A stretch of DNA of 16,971 nucleotides from a bacterium (lineage in GTDB: Bacteria > CLD3 > SB21): contig JABWCP010000042.1 of NCBI GenBank assembly GCA_013360215.1, forward strand, positions 1-16,971, in the 5' to 3' direction. The notes under the pieces are model-generated. The model was not told where the DNA came from. It saw only the letters and a program-made list of their open reading frames with translations, and did no database searches. Both the position numbers and the translations under genes were made by a program. Shown one piece after another: positions 6,140-13,070 of this stretch (position 1 is its first letter; each line of letters begins with the position of its first letter).

Positions 6140-8725
6140 ATGCTTTTTAAAGCTTCACTAAAAGAAGAACTCAAGCGCCCGGCTGATATGAAATATCTGG
6201 TCGAACTGCGCGACTTCGTCGTCGGCATCGGGCGGAAGTACGGCTTTGATGAAAAAGTCATAGGCACATTGCGCCTCGCAACGGATGAAGCCGTTACGAA
6301 TATCATTCGACATGCGTATCGTGATACCCCGGGCCGCGGCGTAGTCACTCTTCGGGCGATTGTAAAAACATCCAGCCTTACCATTATCATTATCGATCAG
6401 GGCAAAACATTCGACCCTCGAAACGCCAAAGCGCCTGATATGGCTGAGTATATCAAAATCGGCAAAAAGGGCGGTCTTGGTATTTTCATGCTCAAAAAGA
6501 TGATGGATGAGATTGATTACCAGGTCACTTCCGAAGGTAACGAACTTCGCCTTGTCAAATATCGTACGCAAGGTAAACGCGGCAGCCGAGCCAAGTGGCT
6601 CCGTGATGTGAATTTACGTAACCGCTATGCTATTATATCATCCGCCGCTCTCACGCTTCTCGTATTGATCGGATATGTGTTATACGAAAAAATACAGACG
6701 AAGAACATGGAGAACGAAATCCTCAAACGTATCACGGCGATTTCAGCAACCATGGCTTCGACAAGCGCGGATCTCATGGCCAGTTACGACGACCTTTCCA
6801 TGTTTCAGATTGCGCAGCGTTTGAAAAAAGACAACGAACAGATGATCGTGGACATTTTTGTAGTTGACCGCAACAACTATATTTTTGCTGCTTCCAATCG
6901 CAATAGCCTCGGTAAATATCCAATGCCTGAAAATTATGAAACACTATCTTTCGACGGTTCGGATTCTCCTCAACTTCCCGATAGTGTTGCGCAACAATTT
7001 GAAAACCCTGAGCTACTTACATTAGTAAAAACTTATAAATATACCCAGGAAGACTTGCCCACGTTCGATATTGCAACACCGGTTTACCGTTCCAATATCA
7101 TTTCACAAGACAATTTGCTCGGCTATGCCCACGTGTTGGTGCGCGAACAAACTATTCTCAATGAAATGACCAATTTGCGCATTTTAGGGATTGTCCTGGC
7201 ATTACTTGTACTCCTTGTCGGCTATACCGGTATCGCTATTCTTCTCGCTCGCATTATCAGTCCCTTCCAAAAACTAAGTGACTGGATTCGCAGTGCCGGC
7301 CATGAATCCGTTTCGGATGACGTTGACATTGATACGACCAATGAAGTCGGTGAAATCGCGCAGGCTTTTTCCGACATGGCATCCAAATTTCGCAAAGCTC
7401 AGATCGGCCTCGTACAGCAGAAGCAGCTTCAAAAAGAAATACAGGTTGCTCAAGAAATCCAGCACATGTTGTTACCGGTATCATTTCCTGAAGTTCAGGG
7501 TTATGACCTTTCTACTTATTACGAATCGGCTAAAGAGGTCGGCGGTGATCTTTTTGACTTTATAAAAGTAGATGATGATACGATCGGTATCGTAGTTGCC
7601 GACGTATCCGGTAAAGGTGTTCCGGGTTCGCTCGTTATGACGATGATTCGTACTGCATTGCGGCTCGAAGCCCGCGGGAACAAAAACCCCGCTGATGTAC
7701 TGGCTCGCGTCAATGAGTTTGTCGTGGATGATATGAAAAAGGGCATGTTCGTCACGATGTTTTATATCGTTCTTGATTCACGTAACCGTGAAATTCACTA
7801 TGCCAGTGCCGGTCATAATCCCATGATTCTTCACAGGGTTTCGACCAAACAAACATACTACCTCAATCCGCGCGGTTTTCCGGTGGGCATCTCGCTTCCC
7901 GATCGAAAGCTTTTTGGTCAATCTATCCAGACGGACAGTATTAAGTTACAAGAGGATGATATTCTCATTGCTTATACAGACGGTATTACGGAAGCAATGA
8001 ACCACGAGCGGGATTTGTACAGCGAAGAACGTTTTCTTGAGACGATCCGCCGACATGCACATTTGGATGCCAAAGCTTTTGTCGAAAATATGCGGAACGA
8101 TCTTAATGAGTTTACGCAAGGGGCTCCACAAAGCGACGATATTACGCTCGTTGCAATCAAAGAAAATTTAGCCGCCGGTGATGTGCTTTTCAACTTGCGT
8201 AAACAATTGATTGACATGGTAGCTGAAGGTATGAGTGTGAAAGAAGCCTGCGCAAAGACACGTATATCTACTTCAACTTATTATAAGTATAAGAAAAAAT
8301 ATGATGAACTCGGTGAAGCGGGACTCCGAAATAAATCGGAGGGCTCGAATATCGAGGCTAAACATTTTAGTATCGAACAGCGCGCTAAAATTTTTGATGT
8401 CATACGTAAACACCCTGAATTTGGCCCTAAAATGATCAGCAACACACTCAATTCAGAGGAATATAGTTTTACAACAATACCCGAAAAACGCATCTACGAT
8501 GAATTAGTTCGCCTGCGTCTCAACACGGAAGAAAAACGTCAGGCTTTTGTCAGTCAAAAAGCAAAAACGAAGCGTTTCAAAATGCCCGGCACACCACTTC
8601 TTACCATGGAGGGTGAAGTCATCAAGAATGACGGATCTAACGCGAACTCCATCGTTGATCGGATCATGCAACAGCGGCAACAAGCCATTGAGTCTGAGAA
8701 GAAAACGGAACCGGCTGAAGCGTAA
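6140..8725 (+). CDS. Membrane-bound RsbW-like kinase / Cache-like sensor / HAMP / PP2C phosphatase with C-terminal transposase-type HTH pair
   Basis: 861 residues in one uninterrupted frame. (1) 1-142: RsbW-like ATPase with N-box DEAVTNIIRHAY (49-60; E50, N54), G1 DQGKTFDP (86-93) and G2 GGLGIFMLKKMMD (111-123). (2) Transmembrane helix about 163-182. (3) About 183-346: extracytoplasmic Cache-like sensor (DIFVVDRNNYIFAASN at 238-253). (4) Transmembrane helix about 347-371, then HAMP about 372-423. (5) PP2C core 435-673 with GGDLFD (468-473), DVSGKGVPG (488-496), AGHNP (557-561), DGITEA (614-619) and DDIT (666-669). (6) HTH of IS481/IS630 type at about 684-732 (EGMSVKEACAKTRISTSTYY) and a second winged HTH at about 743-796 (HPEFGPKMISNTL). 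(7) A charged tail. Both enzymatic cores look intact. No DDE nuclease follows the HTH. Roles: reversible phosphorylation of a STAS-type partner, sensed from outside, plus DNA binding; the last is inference. No clear Shine-Dalgarno site precedes the start. Confidence 0.9.
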   Translation: MLFKASLKEELKRPADMKYLVELRDFVVGIGRKYGFDEKVIGTLRLATDEAVTNIIRHAYRDTPGRGVVTLRAIVKTSSLTIIIIDQGKTFDPRNAKAPDMAEYIKIGKKGGLGIFMLKKMMDEIDYQVTSEGNELRLVKYRTQGKRGSRAKWLRDVNLRNRYAIISSAALTLLVLIGYVLYEKIQTKNMENEILKRITAISATMASTSADLMASYDDLSMFQIAQRLKKDNEQMIVDIFVVDRNNYIFAASNRNSLGKYPMPENYETLSFDGSDSPQLPDSVAQQFENPELLTLVKTYKYTQEDLPTFDIATPVYRSNIISQDNLLGYAHVLVREQTILNEMTNLRILGIVLALLVLLVGYTGIAILLARIISPFQKLSDWIRSAGHESVSDDVDIDTTNEVGEIAQAFSDMASKFRKAQIGLVQQKQLQKEIQVAQEIQHMLLPVSFPEVQGYDLSTYYESAKEVGGDLFDFIKVDDDTIGIVVADVSGKGVPGSLVMTMIRTALRLEARGNKNPADVLARVNEFVVDDMKKGMFVTMFYIVLDSRNREIHYASAGHNPMILHRVSTKQTYYLNPRGFPVGISLPDRKLFGQSIQTDSIKLQEDDILIAYTDGITEAMNHERDLYSEERFLETIRRHAHLDAKAFVENMRNDLNEFTQGAPQSDDITLVAIKENLAAGDVLFNLRKQLIDMVAEGMSVKEACAKTRISTSTYYKYKKKYDELGEAGLRNKSEGSNIEAKHFSIEQRAKIFDVIRKHPEFGPKMISNTLNSEEYSFTTIPEKRIYDELVRLRLNTEEKRQAFVSQKAKTKRFKMPGTPLLTMEGEVIKNDGSNANSIVDRIMQQRQQAIESEKKTEPAEA
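8186..8554 (+). other. Transposase-type double helix-turn-helix module inside the sensor gene
   Basis: This part of the 6140-8725 gene encodes residues about 683-805. The first unit reads like the N-terminal HTH of IS481/IS630 transposases: a helix with EGMSVKEAC, a recognition helix TSTYYKYKKKY, then the characteristic GEAGLRNKS. The second resembles the winged helix that follows it in those enzymes: FSIEQRAKI, HPEFGPKMIS, then a final helix KRIYDELVRLRL. The catalytic DDE domain that should come next is absent; only about 56 charged residues remain. The frame is continuous with the phosphatase, and no internal start with a Shine-Dalgarno site is visible near 8183 (GTG) or 8216 (ATG). Confidence 0.75.
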
Positions 8726-8756
8726 ACAATGTATGTTTTAGAAAACATAAAATTGT
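8726..8756. repeat. Extended inverted repeat, candidate operator
   Basis: A perfect inverted repeat, TATGTTTT (8732-8739) and AAAACATA (8742-8749) around a two-base centre, is flanked by a second pair, ACAAT (8726-8730) and ATTGT (8752-8756), with one and two unpaired bases between. It begins right after the TAA of the sensor gene and ends one base before the TTGACT -35 candidate of fadL. The very small loop, weak A/T stem and lack of a following T run argue against an intrinsic terminator. Position and symmetry fit a dimeric repressor or activator site. Confidence 0.5.
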
Positions 8757-8757
8757 A

Positions 8758-8786
8758 TTGACTAATTTTCACTGTTTCGTTAGTAT
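8758..8786 (+). promoter_or_regulatory. Promoter candidate for the fadL / SGNH lipoprotein operon
   Basis: TTGACT (8758-8763, five of six to the sigma-70 -35) is followed after 17 bases by TAGTAT (8781-8786, four of six to the -10). The leader to the ATG at 8892 would be about 100 bases. A perfect TATAAT lies at 8794-8799 but has no -35 at a proper distance. The inverted repeat at 8726-8756 abuts the -35. Confidence 0.45.
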
Positions 8787-8879
8787 TCCTTTATATAATA
8801 TACTTGTCCCGTAATCCATTCTTTTTCAGGTCTTTTAGATTTTTTCAATCACATTCACTTTCCAATAACAAGGAAATTC

Positions 8880-8885
8880 AGGAGG
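8880..8885 (+). promoter_or_regulatory. Ribosome binding site of the FadL-type gene
   Basis: A perfect AGGAGG lies six bases before the ATG at 8892. It fixes the start and shows that this host does use Shine-Dalgarno pairing, unlike most core Bacteroidota genes. Confidence 0.85.
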
Positions 8886-8891
8886 ATCCCA

Positions 8892-10238
8892 ATGAAATCC
8901 CTTTGGAACACACGTATCCGGGCGTTCAGTGCGGCTGCTCTGGTGTTAGCCACCTTATCGGAGGTTTATGCCGGCGGTTTTTCGATTTATGAACAAGGCG
9001 GTCGTGCCACAGCCCAAGGCGGTGCTGTAGTAGCCCGCCCATGGGACGCTTCAGCTGCGTTTTACAATCCCGCCGGTTTAGCATTTTATGGTGGCGCGCC
9101 CGGAACATATCGTTTTTATGCCGGTTTAACCCCGGTACAGTCTCTTTCTAAATTCACGGGCCTTGATGAAAACCCAGGACTAGGGGTTCGCGAAGAAGCA
9201 AAAGAAAAGTGGTTTCCTCCTTTTTACGCTTACGCTGTTTATCAAATTAATGAAAATATGGCAGCTGGCTTAGCTATAACCACTCCTTTTGGACTCGGAA
9301 CGGAATGGAAAAATCCAGGTAATACATACAGCGGCCGTTTTCGTTCACTACTAAGTAATGTCGAAGCTGTATATGTGAGCCCTACTTTTTCATACAAAGT
9401 AAACAATATGTTCGGCATCGGAGCAGGTGTTGATTTCGTTTATTCTCGAGTCGCACTCCGCCGTCACCAAGGCGTACTCTTTTTCAACGGTGTTGAAGCT
9501 AAAATGTATGATGTTGCAGATGTGTATCTGAAGGGCGAGGATAAGGCCTCTTTTGGCTTCCACGTATCTGCTTATGCAAAAATGAACGAACAACTATCTT
9601 TCGGTGTGGACTACAAACACTCCGTAAAAAATGAATATGAAGGACACGGACGTTTCCGTCAAATCAAAACAGATATTGCAGCTTTGGATGCCACCGTAGC
9701 TTCTAATTTTGCTAATCCAGCATTTGGCAGTATGTACCAAAAAGGAAACACGGAACTTACATTCCCGAGTTCTTTGGTGGTTGGAGCTGCATTTAAACCG
9801 ATGGAAAATTTTTCAATCGAAACTGATTTTGTTTATGCCGGGTGGAGCGTGTTTAAGGAGGTCGTGATTGAATTTCCCGAGCAAAATGGCGGAACAACGT
9901 CAACATTGGAAGAAAAATATAAGAATACATGGCAGATCCGCGTCGGTGGTGAATATGATGTAAATGAGCGTTTGCAAGCACGATTCGGTTATATTTTCGA
10001 TAAAACTCCTGCCCCTACTGAAACTGTAAATCCACTCCTTCCCGATGCAGATCGTAACGATTTTTCAATCGGTGTTGGCTACAAAATAACTGAATCCATA
10101 CATGTAGATGCGGCATACATGGCCGTAGTTTTTAGTGAACGAAGCACCAAAGGAAAAAACGTTGACGGATACGATGGAGTATATAACTCGCATGTCAACC
10201 TTTTCTCGATTGGTTTTGGATACACTTTTGGAAAATAA
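8892..10238 (+). CDS. FadL/OmpP1/TodX-type outer-membrane transport protein
   Basis: 448 residues, close to the size of E. coli FadL. A signal peptide covers about 1-27, with cleavage after VYA. The mature N-terminus GGFSIYEQGGRATAQGGAV, then ARPWDASAAFYNPAGLAFYGG, is the hallmark of the FadL/toluene-porin family: the glycine-rich plug with the conserved NPAG (59-62). The rest is alternating beta strands ending in a glycine/aromatic strand (FSIGFGYTFGK). Family members admit long-chain fatty acids or other hydrophobic compounds across the outer membrane by lateral diffusion; the substrate here is unknown. It is first in a unit with the SGNH lipoprotein, 31 bases downstream. That pairing suggests fatty acids freed by the hydrolase are taken up through this porin (inference). 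Confidence 0.92.
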   Translation: MKSLWNTRIRAFSAAALVLATLSEVYAGGFSIYEQGGRATAQGGAVVARPWDASAAFYNPAGLAFYGGAPGTYRFYAGLTPVQSLSKFTGLDENPGLGVREEAKEKWFPPFYAYAVYQINENMAAGLAITTPFGLGTEWKNPGNTYSGRFRSLLSNVEAVYVSPTFSYKVNNMFGIGAGVDFVYSRVALRRHQGVLFFNGVEAKMYDVADVYLKGEDKASFGFHVSAYAKMNEQLSFGVDYKHSVKNEYEGHGRFRQIKTDIAALDATVASNFANPAFGSMYQKGNTELTFPSSLVVGAAFKPMENFSIETDFVYAGWSVFKEVVIEFPEQNGGTTSTLEEKYKNTWQIRVGGEYDVNERLQARFGYIFDKTPAPTETVNPLLPDADRNDFSIGVGYKITESIHVDAAYMAVVFSERSTKGKNVDGYDGVYNSHVNLFSIGFGYTFGK

Positions 10239-10269
10239 TAATATAGAATAGAAAGACTGGAGTATAGCA

Positions 10270-11664
10270 ATGAATACAAAACTTAATATAAAACTAATGA
10301 GCGTGGTCAGCCTGCTCATGGTTTTAATCTCAGCTGGTTGTTCCTTGGATTATCCCACAACGGCAAGCCGCGATCTTCCAAGAATTACAACAAGCGGAAC
10401 TGCTGACTTTTCAAAACTTGTTGTTGCCGGAAATAGCTTAACAGCAGGATACCAAAGTGGCGGTTTAGCCGGGAATTTTCAGGTAAATAGCTATCCGGCT
10501 ATGATTTCACGTCAATTGGGGATAGAAAACGGGGGTTACAAAGGCTCAGAATTTGAACAACCTCTCGCTTCCGACTCAGGAACCTCGGGAATCCTAATTT
10601 TAAACTACTCTCCGACAGGCCCCATTGCCAGCTCGGCAACCGCAATTACAGCACCTTTTGTAAATACGAATTTGACCAGATCTTATGACAACATGGCCGT
10701 ACCAGGTGCTTTCGTATATGATTTTTTGAATACTACGGCCTCAGGAAACGGTTGGGGTGGACTCATTTTATCCAGCCCGAATACATTATTTGATGCAATT
10801 TTGAGAAATAGCGGAACTCAATTCCAACAAGTAAAATCATTAAACCCCAGTTTTGTGATTTGGTGGGAAGGACACAATGATATTCTCGGTTATGCAACAC
10901 GTGGTGCCGGAGTGCATAAAATCCCAGGCCCTACCCAAGGCGCTCCGCCGTATACACCTCGCAATTCGACCGAAGCTGGTGCGATGGGTATTCCGTTCAA
11001 TTTTACTACGATGTATACTGCCGCCATTGACAGCCTTGCAGCAACCGGTGCTGATGTAATCGTCGGTAATATACCTTATGTCACGGATATACCTTACTTT
11101 ACAACTGTGTTCCCCTCAACCAGTATTTTTGCAGTTAACGATTCAATTTATCTTGTTACCAACGCATTAACCGGTGCAAAATCCGGTCTTTTTTTCGAAG
11201 AAGATCTTACGGGTGCCGATGATAGTATCAAATACATGCTGCTTCCGGTCAGTAGTCTTTTAGGTAAAACTAATGTTCCTGGTTTTACCGGACTCCCATA
11301 TGGGCTACACGCAAGTGCCCGCATTCAAGGACGTTACACGATAACCAATGAAGAGGCAACCAACATTGCAGGTATTATTGATGGTTATAATACTATTATT
11401 TCTACGGTTGCCGACGCTAAAGGTATTGCTGTCGTGGACTTCAAATCATATTTTAGCCAAATAAAAACGGATGGATATACTCTCCCGAATGGTACCAAAG
11501 CCGGTGCGTCATTTTTATCTGGCGGGCTTTTCAGTCTTGACGGAGTTCACCCGTCTACACTGGGATATGCCGTTGTTGCAAACAAATGGATATTGGAAAT
11601 AAATAACAAATTCAATAGTGAAATACCCTTGGTTAGAATCACAGATTACATGAACATTAAATAA
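10270..11664 (+). CDS. SGNH/GDSL-family hydrolase, lipoprotein
   Basis: 464 residues. The N-terminus has a signal peptide with lipobox SAGC (Cys24), so the protein should be lipid-anchored in the envelope. The four SGNH blocks are recognisable: GNSLTAG (54-60) with nucleophile Ser56, NMAVPG (141-146) with oxyanion glycine, GHND (201-204) with Asn203, and DGVHP (424-428) with Asp424 and His427. These enzymes are esterases/lipases acting on acyl esters; block I reads GNSL rather than GDSL, a common variation. The protein is longer than the simplest family members (about 200 residues), with inserts between blocks I and II and between III and V. GGAG (10259-10262) sits seven bases before the ATG. 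It follows the FadL-type gene and is followed by a strong terminator, so the two form a closed transcription unit. Confidence 0.9.
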   Translation: MNTKLNIKLMSVVSLLMVLISAGCSLDYPTTASRDLPRITTSGTADFSKLVVAGNSLTAGYQSGGLAGNFQVNSYPAMISRQLGIENGGYKGSEFEQPLASDSGTSGILILNYSPTGPIASSATAITAPFVNTNLTRSYDNMAVPGAFVYDFLNTTASGNGWGGLILSSPNTLFDAILRNSGTQFQQVKSLNPSFVIWWEGHNDILGYATRGAGVHKIPGPTQGAPPYTPRNSTEAGAMGIPFNFTTMYTAAIDSLAATGADVIVGNIPYVTDIPYFTTVFPSTSIFAVNDSIYLVTNALTGAKSGLFFEEDLTGADDSIKYMLLPVSSLLGKTNVPGFTGLPYGLHASARIQGRYTITNEEATNIAGIIDGYNTIISTVADAKGIAVVDFKSYFSQIKTDGYTLPNGTKAGASFLSGGLFSLDGVHPSTLGYAVVANKWILEINNKFNSEIPLVRITDYMNIK

Positions 11665-11682
11665 TACATCTAATTTGACGTT

Positions 11683-11714
11683 AAAACCCCGTTTCAAATG
11701 AAACGGGGTTTTTT
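11683..11714 (+). terminator. Strong intrinsic terminator after the SGNH gene
   Basis: A perfect 14-base inverted repeat (AAAACCCCGTTTCA at 11683-11696 and its complement at 11699-11712, centre AA) contains a GC-rich block and ends in six T residues (11709-11714). It lies 18 bases after the SGNH stop codon. It should end the fadL-SGNH transcript and separate it from the phospholipase D gene. Confidence 0.95.
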
Positions 11715-11750
11715 ATTTGTGTATCATGTGCTGATTGAATATTTTGTTTC

Positions 11751-13061
11751 ATGTTTAATAGAAGCGCTAAATTTGTAGTTTCAATCTTTGCGATCCATTT
11801 TTCTTTGGCACAGGGTCAAATTCGCTATAATACCAACCCTACCCCTTCTTTGGGCGGCAAGGTTTTTGTTTTTTTTAATGGTACAGCCAATTATGCAAAG
11901 AGCATTCCAGGAAATATCAGCAATGACCGGGAGAACCTTGAACAACGGGTTATTGATATTATCAATAATGCTAAGGCAAGCCTGGATGTGGCTGCATATG
12001 AACTGAATAGTCTTAATATCGTGGTGGCGTTATGTAAAGCCCGCGAGCGCGGTGTGCGCGTGCGCATTATCATGGATGATGAGGCCGCTCCGCACAATAA
12101 CGAAGAACTGTGGAAATATGTGCGCACTTTACTTAGCTATCGGTATCAGGTTCCTTGGATGACTGATGCGGGCTGGCCCATCGTAAAATCCAAAAAAAAT
12201 CTCTACAAAGCACGTACGGCACAGATGCACAATAAATTTGTAGTAGCCGATTATCTAAGTGCTGATACGACCGACGATGTGGTTTTGACCGGTTCGTATA
12301 ATTTTACCATTACCGGCATGGTTTCCATGCAAAATGTTGTCCAAATTCAAAGCGCGAAAGCCACACAAATTTATACTGAAGAATTCGAAAACATGTGGGG
12401 CTCCGATACGGAACAACCGGATACGACGAAAGCCGCATTTCATCAATACAAAGCTGCTTTAAAAACAGATCCTTCTATTTTTGGCGGAAAAATCTCTGTT
12501 TATTTGGCGCCTATGAATAAGTATAAAACGCGTCCTAACTACCTGGAAATGATTGCGGATATAGTGACCCGTGAAGCGCAACATGACATCAAAATATGTT
12601 CGTTTTCGTTTAGTACTAAAATCGATGTTGATGAGGCAATAAAGGAAAAGGCCGAGGAACGCGGCGTCAATGTAAAAGCTGTATTTGATAAATCGCTGGG
12701 GAAAGGAAATTGGAGTTTATATAAGTCAATGATCGGTGATACATCGGCGCGCGCCGTTTGGAAAAAAAAGGCTGAAGCGTACTTAGCATACGAAGATCGT
12801 CAATTGCATCATAAATATCTGATAATAGACGCCGAGTCGCCAGATACGTCAGATGTTCCCGTCGTAATTACGGGTTCATTCAATTTCAGTAAGAATGCCA
12901 ATGAAGCCAATGATGATAACTTTTTGGTCATACGTGATCGTGCGATAGCCAATCAATACTTACAGGAATTTTATGCACGCTTTGAAGCGGCCAAAAAACT
13001 TGAGCTTTCACGAAAAGAGACTAATCAAACTGAGAAACTGATCACGGACGACGACGAATAA
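11751..13061 (+). CDS. Exported phospholipase D-family protein with two HKD motifs
   Basis: 436 residues. A signal peptide (hydrophobic core at about 7-20, cleavage near SLAQG) indicates export to the periplasm or beyond. Two PLD domains follow. Domain 1 (about 55-220) has HNKFVVAD (H160, K162, D167) and GSYNFT (181-186). Domain 2 (about 247-415) has HHKYLIID (H353, K355, D360) and GSFNFS (375-380). Both HKD half-sites are complete, so an intramolecular active site is expected. The family includes phospholipases, cardiolipin synthases and nucleases; cardiolipin synthase is unlikely because of the signal peptide and lack of membrane helices, but phospholipid cannot be told from nucleic acid. 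No Shine-Dalgarno site is evident, and only 36 bases separate it from the terminator. It is convergent with the Ppx/GppA gene, nine bases away. Confidence 0.88.
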   Translation: MFNRSAKFVVSIFAIHFSLAQGQIRYNTNPTPSLGGKVFVFFNGTANYAKSIPGNISNDRENLEQRVIDIINNAKASLDVAAYELNSLNIVVALCKARERGVRVRIIMDDEAAPHNNEELWKYVRTLLSYRYQVPWMTDAGWPIVKSKKNLYKARTAQMHNKFVVADYLSADTTDDVVLTGSYNFTITGMVSMQNVVQIQSAKATQIYTEEFENMWGSDTEQPDTTKAAFHQYKAALKTDPSIFGGKISVYLAPMNKYKTRPNYLEMIADIVTREAQHDIKICSFSFSTKIDVDEAIKEKAEERGVNVKAVFDKSLGKGNWSLYKSMIGDTSARAVWKKKAEAYLAYEDRQLHHKYLIIDAESPDTSDVPVVITGSFNFSKNANEANDDNFLVIRDRAIANQYLQEFYARFEAAKKLELSRKETNQTEKLITDDDE

Positions 13062-13070
13062 AGATGCCTG

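Noticed and set aside
8186-8725. A separate HTH gene or a frameshifted transposase remnant after the phosphatase
   Set aside because: The frame is continuous with the PP2C domain, no DDE domain or terminal inverted repeats are visible, and neither the GTG at 8183 nor the ATG at 8216 has a ribosome site.
8732-8749. The TATGTTTT/AAAACATA hairpin as an intrinsic terminator
   Set aside because: The stem is nearly all A/T with a two-base centre, and no T run follows it; an operator is the more likely reading.
8794-8799. Perfect TATAAT as the fadL -10 element
   Set aside because: No reasonable -35 lies 16-18 bases upstream; TTGACT at 8758 is 30 bases away and pairs better with TAGTAT at 8781-8786.
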